64,000 bases of DNA, taken from assembly GCA_965201115.1 (NCBI GenBank), contig OZ241745.1:2666001-2730000 (forward strand), in the 5' to 3' direction. Shown here in pieces: positions 1 through 8,779 of this stretch; the first letter of the stretch is position 1, and each line of letters opens with the position of its first letter. The translations under genes were made by a program, and so were the position numbers. Below the pieces are notes generated by a model. That model searched no databases. It saw only the letters and a list, made by a program, of their open reading frames with translations, and was not told where the DNA came from. This DNA is from JANQOH01 sp965201115 (lineage in GTDB: Bacteria; Pseudomonadota; Alphaproteobacteria; UBA7887).

Positions 1-2873
1 TCGGGCAGCGCGTCGAAAACCGCCCTGGAATAAAACCCTTCCGCGTCGTTATCTTCCGGCGCGCCGGCGAGCGGCAGTTCGGGCGCGTCGCCGATTTCGC
101 TCAGCAGGTTTTCGAGCGCCGGCGCGCAGGCGCGCGCGAGATCGGCGAAGCGGTTGCCGGTCAGGCTTTCCACGACGGCTTGCGGCGCGAACACGTAGCG
201 CCATGACGCGCCCGCTTCCGAGGCCGAGCGGCGCCATTCCTCCGCTGCGGCCGCCTTGTGCGCGGCGTCCCGGTCCTCGCGCCCCTTGGTTTCCACCAGT
301 GCGCACGCGCCGTCAACGGCGCGCACAAGGAAATCCGGGCGATAATATGCGAGCCGCCGGTCCGCCGTCAGATAGTCGATGCGCAACGCTTGCGGCCCCG
401 CGTTTTTCGCGAACGCCGCCACGTCAGGCGCGCGGTCGAGGAAAGCGGCCATGGCGACCTCGAGCGCGTTGTCGCACGGCGCGAGATTGAACAGCGTTTT
501 GGCCGCCGGCCGGGCGGGCCGCCGCTCGGTGCTTGTCGCCTGAAACGGCTTCCAGTTGCGCAGCGCCTCCGCGGCGCCCGCCGCGCCGCGCGTTTTCGTC
601 GTGACCGTGCGGTCGCGTATCGGGGGCACGAACACCGCCCGGATATGCTGGCGCACGTCGGCGTCGGCGAGCCGCGCCGTCAACCGCGGGTCGTTCAGAC
701 GCACGCGTTCGCCGAACAGCATTTCCTCGAGAAAATCCTGCAACCGCGGCGCGAGCACACTGAACGCGCCGCGCACCTTGCATGCTTCCTCGAGCTCGCG
801 AACGTAAAACGACAATGCCGACACGCCGTTTCGCAGCAGCGGCAGCCTGACGTTCATGCGCTCGACGATTTCGTCGGTAAACAGGTGGCGGCCTTCGTAA
901 TCGATATCGCCCGCGCTCTTGCCCGCCAAGGGCAGCGGCTTGAATTTGCGGAACGCTTCCCGCACCGCTTCGAGGGGCATCTCGTCGAGCGCCGCCCGGA
1001 CGCTGTATCCCGCGCCGAGCGCGGGGACGGCTATATCGAGCGCTTTCGTATCCTTGCGCGGGTCGGGGAAGATCGAAACCGTCGTGGAGCCGATCTCGCC
1101 GGTGTCCGTAACTTCGACGAACAACCCCTCCTGCTCCAGCTCTTGCCGGTACAGGTTGGTAAACGCGGGGTGCTCCACCACGGCGACGAGTTCGTGCGCA
1201 CCGCCCGGCGCCGTCATGCGGCGCAGGCCGCGGCCGAGCGTCTGCTCGGGCAGGATATTGGCCTTCGCGCTGTAGGGCCGCAGCGGCACGATGGTCGTGA
1301 CGTTGCGGACGTCCCATCCCTCGCGGAGCATCAACACCGAGACGATGCAGCGATACGGGCTGGCGTCGCTGTCGAGCTGGCGGCTGATGCGGCGAATCGC
1401 CTTGAGGTCCTCGTCCTTGATTGCCGTTTCGCTTTCCTCGAAAACCTCTATCGTCTGCCCGCCGATTTTCCGGCGCTTGATCCTGCCTTTCAGGTTGGTG
1501 TGCAAGTTGACGGTCTTGCCGTTGAGTTCCGCGAATATCCGGTCGCCGTTCAGCCGGCGCGCGATGGCGTCGGCCGCGTCGGTGTCGGCGCACATGACGA
1601 ACAGAAGCGGCGTGCGTCCGCTTCCCGCCCATTCGCCGCGGCTCCGCAGCCAGCGCTCGTAACCGAGCCGCAGATGGCTTTCGTACCGATACGACGCGTC
1701 GTCGTGCGGCAGTTCGACCAAGCGGCCGGTGCGCCCGATGATGGGCGTCTTGACGATGCCGGCGTCCACCGCCTCGCCGAGCGGCGTGTCGCACACCACG
1801 TGCCGGAAAACGCGGCCGCTATTGTTTTTCGGCGTCGCGGAGAAATCGAGCTGCGCGGTCAGCCCGGCGCCGCCGCGCTTCGCCGAATTCTCGTGAAGCT
1901 CCCGGACCGCCCGCGCCCACGCCGAGCCGGGGTCCCAAACGTGATGCGCTTCGTCGTTGAGGACCATGACGCGCCGGTGCGCCGCGATGCGCTCGCGCAG
2001 TTCGGCGCCGGTATCGCGTATCGCGCTTCGCGCAACCGGCGGGCCGGCCCAGTCCCACGTCTCCGCGGCCTTGCGCCGCCTTCGCTTCGCGTCGAACAGG
2101 CGATGGATATTGGTCAGGTAAAGCGCGCCGCCGGAGGCCGCGCCGCCCGCCTCGTCCTGCAGAACTACCGACAGGCTCCAGTCGCCCCGCCATTCGGGCG
2201 GTATCAGCGGGTCTTTGGCGAAAATGTCGGGTCCGCCGCCCTCGGGGCGGAAATCCTCCTTGAGCCGTTCGAACACCGTCAGGTTCGGCGCGATGACGAC
2301 AAAGTGCCGCGCCATGTCGGATTCGCTTTCGCGCAGCGCGTGGAAATAGCTCCACGCGATGGCGAGGCTCATGCATTTCGTCTTGCCCGCGCCGGTGGCG
2401 AGCTTGAAAGCATAGCGCGGCCATTCGTCGTCTTCGGGCTCGATCCCGAGCGCCTCGGTTTCCGCGTCCGGCCCGCCGAATTCGGCGATCAGCGCCGACA
2501 GCGCGCGCAGCCGCCGCGCCTCGATCAGGAAGACGAACGTCTCCACCGCCTCGCGCTGGCAGAAATAGTACCGGAACTCCTGCTCGCCGCCGCGCCCGTC
2601 GGAAACGCGGTGCGGGCGCAGGAACCAGTGGCCGAACAATTCCCGCGTCGTGTCGCTCGCGCCGTAATAGTTCGCGTCGCGCCACTGCCGCACAGCGGCG
2701 CGGAGCGCGTTCGCCAGCGCGATCGGCGACGGGCGGCGGAAATTCCTGACCGTCGGCGGGGCGCCCTCCGCGCCGCGCGCGCGATGCTTGTCGGGCTCCG
2801 CCCACGGCGCATAGAGCGGCTCCAGCGCCGCCGCGTTGACGACGGACGTAACGGCGGAGCCGGCGCTGCTCAT
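1..2873 (-). CDS. res: Type III restriction endonuclease subunit Res (3' end beyond window)
   Basis: ATP-dependent helicase/nuclease subunit of a type III restriction-modification enzyme; it acts with Mod to cut unmethylated DNA. The frame is open from the ATG at 2873 to the left edge, about 957 residues, close to the usual 900-1000 for Res. Visible motifs: Walker A ATGAGKT (about residues 159-165), DEAH box (307-310), SF2 motif VI EQTLGRGLRR (about 542-551), and a C-terminal PD-(D/E)xK nuclease signature, PDF at about 846-848 and ETKG at 861-864. The start overlaps the mod stop codon in ATGA, so the two are almost certainly translationally coupled. No frameshift is seen. The stop codon lies outside the window, so integrity of the last residues cannot be judged. 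Confidence 0.93.
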   Translation of the reverse strand, partial: MSSAGSAVTSVVNAAALEPLYAPWAEPDKHRARGAEGAPPTVRNFRRPSPIALANALRAAVRQWRDANYYGASDTTRELFGHWFLRPHRVSDGRGGEQEFRYYFCQREAVETFVFLIEARRLRALSALIAEFGGPDAETEALGIEPEDDEWPRYAFKLATGAGKTKCMSLAIAWSYFHALRESESDMARHFVVIAPNLTVFERLKEDFRPEGGGPDIFAKDPLIPPEWRGDWSLSVVLQDEAGGAASGGALYLTNIHRLFDAKRRRRKAAETWDWAGPPVARSAIRDTGAELRERIAAHRRVMVLNDEAHHVWDPGSAWARAVRELHENSAKRGGAGLTAQLDFSATPKNNSGRVFRHVVCDTPLGEAVDAGIVKTPIIGRTGRLVELPHDDASYRYESHLRLGYERWLRSRGEWAGSGRTPLLFVMCADTDAADAIARRLNGDRIFAELNGKTVNLHTNLKGRIKRRKIGGQTIEVFEESETAIKDEDLKAIRRISRQLDSDASPYRCIVSVLMLREGWDVRNVTTIVPLRPYSAKANILPEQTLGRGLRRMTAPGGAHELVAVVEHPAFTNLYRQELEQEGLFVEVTDTGEIGSTTVSIFPDPRKDTKALDIAVPALGAGYSVRAALDEMPLEAVREAFRKFKPLPLAGKSAGDIDYEGRHLFTDEIVERMNVRLPLLRNGVSALSFYVRELEEACKVRGAFSVLAPRLQDFLEEMLFGERVRLNDPRLTARLADADVRQHIRAVFVPPIRDRTVTTKTRGAAGAAEALRNWKPFQATSTERRPARPAAKTLFNLAPCDNALEVAMAAFLDRAPDVAAFAKNAGPQALRIDYLTADRRLAYYRPDFLVRAVDGACALVETKGREDRDAAHKAAAAEEWRRSASEAGASWRYVFAPQAVVESLTGNRFADLARACAPALENLLSEIGDAPELPLAGAPEDNDAEGFYSRAVFDALP

Positions 2874-4864
2874 GTCTTCACCTCCACGGCGATGCTCGTG
2901 TCGTTGCCGAACACGTCCACCGCCTTGACGCACGCCGTCCGCTTGCCCGCTTCGGCGTAACGGAACGCCGCCGCGCTCACCGTTTTCAACGCCCGCTTGC
3001 CGCGCGTGCGGTAGTCCTGCCAATGGTGGTTGAACGGCCGGCCCGGCGTCCAGTCGAAATCCACCGCCCAAAAATCCAGGAAATCGAAGCCGTTATCGAA
3101 TGCGCGCTCCACGAGCTCGAGTTCCTTCGCCGGAACTTCGGACAGTTCGGGCACGAAGCGGACCAGCGCGATATCGACGGTCGCACGCCCGTTCGCGCGC
3201 CGCACGACCGGCCTGGCTTCCAGTGTCGCCATTTCGAAGAAAGGCGGCGGTTCGGTCAGATTCTTCTCCATGATCTCGCGCGGGATGCGGTGGAGGCGGA
3301 ACCGGACGCCGAACTCGGCCTCCAGCGCCGCGGCCGACTGCCGGATGTCCATCTCGAAATCCCACGCCAGGCAATGCACGGTTTGCGCCTGCGCCGCGGC
3401 CGCTGCCTGCGCCACCCCGTGCGCCTCCTCGCGCGTGAATATGCTGTCGATCCCGTCGACATGAACGAACGCCGCGCCCTTGCGGCCGTGCAGCGCCGGC
3501 GCCGGCGGACGGGCGAGTATTTCCGCGCCGAAGAATCCGAGCACGACGGCGCGATGCGCTTCGTCGGCGCCGCGCAGAGCCTCGCGCTGCCACCATTGCC
3601 GTTCGTAGCGCCCGAGATTGTACACGTCGAACGAACGATACGGCTTCTCCGCTTCGTGGAGATCGCGCTGGACGCCGATCAGCCGCTTGCGGGCGGTGTG
3701 TATGGCGAAGCGCCCGAGATCCGCCATGATCCACCGCCGTCCGAGTCGCTCCGCCACCGCGCCCGTCGTGCCCGCGCCGCAAAAGAAATCCGCGACCGGC
3801 GAGCCCTCGTCGGACGACGCCGAGATAATGCGCTCCAGCAGCCCCTCGGGCTTCTCGGTCGGATAGGTCTTTCTCACCGACCCGCTGATGTCGGTCCACA
3901 CGTCGCGGCAACGAACGCCTTCGCCCATATATAACTTGCGGCCGGGAACGCGGCCTGCTTTTACGATCAGCGTTCCTTCGCGAAGCCATCGCAACGCGGT
4001 TTCCTTGGGCATCCGATACCCTCCAGCCGGCGGGATCTCGCCAAACCCGAGATCGTATCGCTGGCCCCCGCCGCCCGGATTGTCCACCGGCCCAATTCTG
4101 TATCGACCCTGCTCGTCCTTATGCTTGTATAGCTTCTCGCTGGCTTTGCTATAACCTTGAAAGACGTCATTCCACAAAACCGCTTCGGTCTTGCGATACG
4201 ACAGAATAGTGTCGTGCGACTTGATGAACTTGCGGTTTTTCGCCGACGTATCGCCCACGGCGCTTTGCCAGACGATCTCGTTCTGGAAATTGTCCGCGCC
4301 GAACGTGTCGTCGAGCAATGTGCGCAATTTCGCCGCCATGCGCCAGTCGCAATGCACGTACAGGCTTCCGCGCTCGCTCAGCAGATCGCGCATGAGCGCG
4401 AGCCGCTCATACATCATGGCCAGGTAGGATTCGGCGCCGCGGCCCCATGTGTCGCGATACGCGACCATCTCCAGCGCCGACGGCGCCTTCGCTATCGTGC
4501 CGTTCCCGCCGCCGATCGGCGCCTGAAGCGTGAAATCCGCGCCCACATCGAACGGCGGGTCGATATAAATCAGGTCGATCGCGCCCTTGAACTCCGCCAT
4601 GATCGAGGCCATGACCAGTCGATTGTCGCCCCAGATCAGCCGGTTGCGGAAATCGTCGCGATGGGCGCGGCGCTCGTCGAACAGCGCCCCGCTGCCCTCC
4701 GCCCGGGAGCGCGGCTCGTCGATGGTCTCGATCTTCTGCAACGGCATGGCCAGCCCGGCGGCGTCCGGCTCGCGCCGCCGGCCGAACTCGTCGTACTTCC
4801 CCTCCCACACCATCTCGTTGCGCATCAGCGACAACGGATGCGGATTGTGCGGTCCATACTCCAT
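2870..4864 (-). CDS. mod: Type III DNA-methyltransferase subunit Mod (adenine-specific)
   Basis: Modification and specificity subunit, 664 aa, beta-class amino-methyltransferase. The catalytic motif IV is YIDPPF at about residue 102 and precedes the AdoMet-binding motif FFCGAGTTG at about residue 361; this order is typical of the beta class to which type III Mod proteins belong. The start was set at 4864 because a purine-rich Shine-Dalgarno (GGAAGGGG) lies just upstream and the first residues (MEYGPHNPHP) lead straight into the conserved N-terminus. The frame stays open further upstream, but that part runs through the low-complexity intergenic region. It overlaps res by 4 bases. The target recognition region between motifs IV and I is not diagnostic by eye, so no recognition sequence is proposed. 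Confidence 0.93.
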   Translation of the reverse strand: MEYGPHNPHPLSLMRNEMVWEGKYDEFGRRREPDAAGLAMPLQKIETIDEPRSRAEGSGALFDERRAHRDDFRNRLIWGDNRLVMASIMAEFKGAIDLIYIDPPFDVGADFTLQAPIGGGNGTIAKAPSALEMVAYRDTWGRGAESYLAMMYERLALMRDLLSERGSLYVHCDWRMAAKLRTLLDDTFGADNFQNEIVWQSAVGDTSAKNRKFIKSHDTILSYRKTEAVLWNDVFQGYSKASEKLYKHKDEQGRYRIGPVDNPGGGGQRYDLGFGEIPPAGGYRMPKETALRWLREGTLIVKAGRVPGRKLYMGEGVRCRDVWTDISGSVRKTYPTEKPEGLLERIISASSDEGSPVADFFCGAGTTGAVAERLGRRWIMADLGRFAIHTARKRLIGVQRDLHEAEKPYRSFDVYNLGRYERQWWQREALRGADEAHRAVVLGFFGAEILARPPAPALHGRKGAAFVHVDGIDSIFTREEAHGVAQAAAAAQAQTVHCLAWDFEMDIRQSAAALEAEFGVRFRLHRIPREIMEKNLTEPPPFFEMATLEARPVVRRANGRATVDIALVRFVPELSEVPAKELELVERAFDNGFDFLDFWAVDFDWTPGRPFNHHWQDYRTRGKRALKTVSAAAFRYAEAGKRTACVKAVDVFGNDTSIAVEVKT

Positions 4865-5118
4865 GTCGCGCCCCCCTTCCCGCGCGGCCCTCGCAGCCCC
4901 TGCCCGAAACGGCGCAGGCGGCGCAACGTAACAGAAACCCGAAGCGCGCACAACCGAACCCGCCGAACCGTCGCGCTCTCGGCCCGAAACGCCGGCGCGT
5001 TGCCCCGCGCCGGCCGGCGCGATATGGTACATGCGGTACATGCGGTACATGTGGTACATGTGGTACATGTGCGATATGACGCATGTGCGACATTCGACCG
5101 AACCGCAAGGAGCGCGAA
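4865..5118. promoter_or_regulatory. Divergent intergenic region between mod and the ietAS pair
   Basis: About 330 bp separate the divergent starts of mod (4864) and ietA (5198). Both operons must start here, and the block of five 9-bp direct repeats at 5027-5071 lies in the middle. No clear -35/-10 pair could be assigned with confidence. Confidence 0.5.
5027..5071. repeat. Five tandem 9-bp repeats, GTACATGYG
   Basis: Two copies of GTACATGCG are followed by three of GTACATGTG, flanked by GATATG on the left and CGATATG on the right. The last units create ACATGT palindromes. The array sits between two divergently transcribed defence operons. It could be an operator array (each copy spaced just under one helical turn) or a short-tandem-repeat spacer; both readings are inference. 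Confidence 0.85.
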
Positions 5119-5208
5119 ATGCCGAATCGCCGCAAACGCCATGCATGTCGCGCGCGCCGCCGGCCCCCGCCGACACGCCGCGCAAGCGGCGGCCGCGATG
5201 GCCCGTAG
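5119..5208 (+). CDS. Possible 29-residue leader ORF overlapping the ietA start
   Basis: An ATG at 5119 is preceded by a good Shine-Dalgarno (AAGGAG, spacing about 6) and opens a very Arg-rich 29-codon frame ending in TAG at 5206-5208, which overlaps the ietA ATG (5198) out of frame. The ietA ATG itself has no good ribosome-binding site, so the small ORF could deliver ribosomes to it by termination-reinitiation. No homology is recognised and the peptide itself may have no function. Confidence 0.3.
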   Translation: MPNRRKRHACRARRRPPPTRRASGGRDGP

Positions 5209-6178
5209 CGACCTCCTGCTGTCTCTGGTTCGCGCCGGCGCCGCCGGCGACCGGCGCGCGCTCGCGCGCGCCGTCGAGGCCATCGTCGCCGAGGAACGCG
5301 CCAAGCAGCACCATATTCTCGCCGACCGCCTCGCGCGCGCCCTGCGGGTCAACGGCTCCGCCGCCGCCGCGCACGCGGCCCCGGCGCCCGAAGCGCGGAC
5401 GCGCCTGCGCGACAGCGTGGTCGAACTCACGCCGCGCAAACGGCTCGACGACCTGTTCCTGCCCGCCGACTGCGAACGCGCCTGCCGCGATCTGGTCGAG
5501 GAACAACAACGCGCCTCGCTATTACGCGCCCACAGCCTCGAGCCGCGCCACCGCGCACTGCTCGTCGGCCCGCCGGGCAACGGCAAGACATCGTTGGCCG
5601 AGGCCATAGCCGAGGCGCTCGCCGTCCCCCTCTTCGTGGTGCGCTACGACGCCGTCATCGGCAGTTTCCTCGGCGAAACCGCGACCCGCCTGCGGCGCGT
5701 GTTCGACTACGCCCGCACCACCCCGTGCGTGCTGTTCTTCGATGAATTCGACGCGGTGGGCAAGGAACGCGGCGACCTGCACGAAACCGGCGAAATCAAG
5801 CGCGTCGTGACCTCGCTCCTGATGCAGATCGACGACCTGCCCAGCTATACCGTCGCCGCCGCCGCGTCCAACCACCCGGAGCTCCTCGACCGCGCCGTCT
5901 GGCGCCGCTTCCAGCTCCGCCTCGAGCTCCCCGCCCCCACCCGCGCCCAAATCCGGCGCTACATCGAACGCTTCGCAGATACATTCGACGAGCCTTTGGG
6001 CGCAAGCGCCGACGAAATAGCCGCCGCCCTCGGCAAGACCAGCTACGCCGAGGTCGAAGAATTCTGCGTTGGCATCCGCCGAACCCATGTGCTATCCATG
6101 GGCGAGCAACCCTTGAGCGATATTGTAGCCAACAGCCTGAAACAATGGCGCGCAAAAGCGCGCCAGCGATCCGCCTGA
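5198..6178 (+). CDS. ietA: AAA ATPase, IetA-like partner of a subtilisin-like protease
   Basis: 326-residue AAA-type ATPase with Walker A GPPGNGKT (124-131), Walker B VLFFDEFDAV (D182, E183) and an arginine-rich stretch WRRF where the arginine finger/sensor region is expected. It lies 6 bp upstream of a large S8 protease gene. An AAA ATPase next to a subtilisin-like protease is the composition of ietA-ietS, first described as a plasmid stability/incompatibility module on Agrobacterium pTiC58 and later reported as an anti-phage system. Assignment rests on this pairing and on size. An in-frame ATG at 5141 would add 19 residues; 5198 was preferred because the N-terminus MARSDLLLSLV looks folded, whereas the extension is Ala/Arg low-complexity. 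Neither start has a strong ribosome-binding site. Confidence 0.82.
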   Translation: MARSDLLLSLVRAGAAGDRRALARAVEAIVAEERAKQHHILADRLARALRVNGSAAAAHAAPAPEARTRLRDSVVELTPRKRLDDLFLPADCERACRDLVEEQQRASLLRAHSLEPRHRALLVGPPGNGKTSLAEAIAEALAVPLFVVRYDAVIGSFLGETATRLRRVFDYARTTPCVLFFDEFDAVGKERGDLHETGEIKRVVTSLLMQIDDLPSYTVAAAASNHPELLDRAVWRRFQLRLELPAPTRAQIRRYIERFADTFDEPLGASADEIAAALGKTSYAEVEEFCVGIRRTHVLSMGEQPLSDIVANSLKQWRAKARQRSA

Positions 6179-6184
6179 CTGCCT

Positions 6185-8779
6185 ATGACCGATTACCCCC
6201 TACTGCCCATGCCGCGCGGCGAGCGGAGCACTCCGCCGCGGAGCTATCTCGGCCCGCCCAAAATCGGTACGCCGTCAAAGGAGCGACAGGTCGCGCTGCT
6301 CGGCCCTCGATTCGCACGCCTTCAAAACGCCTTGAAATCCGAGGCGACGACATTGGAACTTCGCACGGATCCTTCGAGTATCGCGCCCGAACGCGCGCTG
6401 GTTTTCGAGGTTGCCGGATCGATATCCGATTTTCGCGCGCTGACGTTGAAAACGCCAGGGTTAGAGTTTCTTGGCGATGAGGACTTATTATTCGACGCCG
6501 ACGACGATTTCCATTATATAGATTCCCGGAAAGGGAAAGAGGGCGATGCCCGTATGGACAAGCCGGTCGGCGGCAGGCTGTATATGGCTATGCCGGACGT
6601 CCGCGCACTACAGGACCTGGTATCCTTGTGGAACCGATGGGAGGACGGCCAGACGCTGGACCGAGGATTTGCGCAGTGGGGCGGTATTTTTTCTAGGCTT
6701 CGTAAAATCCGACCGTGGGGTTCTCTCGACCGCTTAACGGACGAATCTCTAAACCGGTTGCGGAACGACATGAGCGATGTTTCGTCGGACTATCTTCGTA
6801 TCGAGATCGATCTATGGTTTCGTAAAAACCTCGAAGACAGAGAAAGAGCGTATCGCGATCTGGCCGACGCGATTTCCGAATCGGGGGGCGCCATCGTCCA
6901 CCGTTCGGTAATTAGCGATATCGGTTATCACGGAGTGTTGGCAGACGTGCCGACAATCGAAATTGCGCGTCTCGTAGAGCGCGATGAAGTGCGGCTTGCC
7001 GTTTGCGATAGCGTAATGTACATAAGGCCGCAAACGTCGTTGGATGTTGTATCGCCATCGATCGGAAGGGGGATGGCGGGCTTGGCCCCGGATTCGCCGG
7101 GCACTGGAACGCTGCCCCCGATTGCCGCTCTGCTCGATGGCATTCCAATAGAGAATCACAGGTTATTGCAAGACCGTATCGATGTGGACGATCCCGACGA
7201 TCTGGGCGCCCATACGGTCGTGCAAAAACGCCAACACGGTACGGCCATGGCGTCGCTGTTATTGCACGGAGACAGGAACGAATCGCAAGAATCTCTGTCT
7301 CGTCGTCTCTATGTCCGACCGGTTCTGTCCGCGCCCGGAGACTCCGCTCGCGAGCGAGCGCAGCGGGATCGTCTGTTTATCGACACCATCCACAAGGCCG
7401 TCGTGCGGATGAAGGAAGGCGAGAGCGGCGAGCAACCGACAGCGCCCGAAGTGTTTCTTGTCAATTTTTCCGTGGGCATCGAGAGTCGCCCGTTCACAGG
7501 CACAGTAACGCCTCTTGCTCGGTTGATCGATTTTCTTTCTTATAAGTACGGGATTCTGTTTCTCGTCAGTGCCGGGAATGTCGGCGATCCGCTACCGGTT
7601 AGCGGCTTTGCGACATGGACGGAATTCGAAGATGCAACGCCGCAAACCAGACAAGATGCCGTTCTTATGTCGCTTTTCGAACAGAAAGCGCGCCGGACGT
7701 TGCTGTCTCCCGGAGAAACGTTGAATGGCATAACAGTCGGCGCCAAACACGACGGATCGGCGACGCCTGCCGGGGCGCATCTCGTGGATCCTTACGAAAC
7801 CGGAAATCTTCCGAATATCACGAGCGCCTTGGGTCTTGGTTACCGAAAGATCGTGAAGCCGGAAATTTATATGGCGGGAGGTCGGGAGCTTGTAACATTC
7901 GCGGAGAGCGACAGCACGCTTTCCTTGCGCGCGGGGAAGCGTTACGGCTTGATGACGGCGGTTCCGGATCCTGACGATGCAGGCAACGTCGATCGGGAGA
8001 ATCTTATTCAAGGGACGAGCGCCGCTACCGCGCTCGCCACCAGATCGTGCCATTTTATATTCGATGCATTGATGCATGAATCGACGGAATACATCAACCG
8101 CCGGCTGGATCGTGAATTTTACGCGGTGGTAATTAAGGCCATGCTTGTGCATCGGTCCGCTTGGGCGGCCGATGTGGAGTACCTGGAAGATCTGTATGGA
8201 CCTCACGGTAAGGGGAAGTATGTCGAGCGACGAGACAATGTCGCGCGCGTTTTGGGTTATGGGAGTCCGAATATCGATAATGTCTTGTCCTGCGCATACA
8301 ATCGCGCAACACTGGTCGGATGGGGGAAAATTGACACTGGCGTGGCCAAGGTTCATCCTATTCCGCTTCCCGCCGGTCTTGAGAATGTTACTGAACCGAG
8401 AACGGTTACGGTTACGGTAGCGTGGTTTTCGCCCATCGATGCTCAAAGCCGCGAATACAGGCTGGCGCGGCTCGACGTCGACTATGTTACAGATATGGCC
8501 GAGGCGGCCGGCGTGAAAAGGCATCCGAAACAACCGTCCGATAGATCGACGCCCCGCGGGACGGTATTCCACACCAAGTATCGCGGCGAGATGGCGGTTC
8601 CGTTTGTTGACAACGGGCATATCCGCTTGCGCGTGAGCTGTCGTGGCGCTCAGGGCCGCGGCATCGATCGCGCCGTGCGTTACGGAATGGCAGTGACCGT
8701 GGAGGCGGATGGAAATATCGCCGTTTACGATGAAATCCGCAGCCGACTCGGCTTGGCCGTTCGGATTCCGGCTCCATAG
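6185..8779 (+). CDS. ietS: Subtilisin-like serine protease, IetS-like
   Basis: 864-residue S8-family peptidase. The catalytic triad is readable in order: Asp318 in ALLDGIP, His351 in QHGTAMAS, Ser612 in GTSAATA. There is no signal peptide, so it is expected in the cytoplasm, unlike most subtilases. The roughly 300 residues before the Asp have no recognised motif. The gene begins 6 bp after the ietA stop and is visibly AT-richer than its neighbours, which suggests transfer. In pTiC58 the protease is the toxic partner and the ATPase the antidote; in phage defence the pair acts together. The last 55 bases overlap the run-through frame of the degenerate IS66 transposase on the other strand, so the gene end lies against the insertion boundary, but the 3' end appears complete. 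Confidence 0.85.
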   Translation: MTDYPLLPMPRGERSTPPRSYLGPPKIGTPSKERQVALLGPRFARLQNALKSEATTLELRTDPSSIAPERALVFEVAGSISDFRALTLKTPGLEFLGDEDLLFDADDDFHYIDSRKGKEGDARMDKPVGGRLYMAMPDVRALQDLVSLWNRWEDGQTLDRGFAQWGGIFSRLRKIRPWGSLDRLTDESLNRLRNDMSDVSSDYLRIEIDLWFRKNLEDRERAYRDLADAISESGGAIVHRSVISDIGYHGVLADVPTIEIARLVERDEVRLAVCDSVMYIRPQTSLDVVSPSIGRGMAGLAPDSPGTGTLPPIAALLDGIPIENHRLLQDRIDVDDPDDLGAHTVVQKRQHGTAMASLLLHGDRNESQESLSRRLYVRPVLSAPGDSARERAQRDRLFIDTIHKAVVRMKEGESGEQPTAPEVFLVNFSVGIESRPFTGTVTPLARLIDFLSYKYGILFLVSAGNVGDPLPVSGFATWTEFEDATPQTRQDAVLMSLFEQKARRTLLSPGETLNGITVGAKHDGSATPAGAHLVDPYETGNLPNITSALGLGYRKIVKPEIYMAGGRELVTFAESDSTLSLRAGKRYGLMTAVPDPDDAGNVDRENLIQGTSAATALATRSCHFIFDALMHESTEYINRRLDREFYAVVIKAMLVHRSAWAADVEYLEDLYGPHGKGKYVERRDNVARVLGYGSPNIDNVLSCAYNRATLVGWGKIDTGVAKVHPIPLPAGLENVTEPRTVTVTVAWFSPIDAQSREYRLARLDVDYVTDMAEAAGVKRHPKQPSDRSTPRGTVFHTKYRGEMAVPFVDNGHIRLRVSCRGAQGRGIDRAVRYGMAVTVEADGNIAVYDEIRSRLGLAVRIPAP

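Noticed and set aside
258..2960. Long plus-strand open frame of about 900 codons opposite res
   Set aside because: It is the antisense of the Res coding sequence, has no recognisable domain, and is open only because of high GC content. The same holds for the long frames opposite uvrB (62203-63612), opposite the autotransporters and opposite the cob operon.
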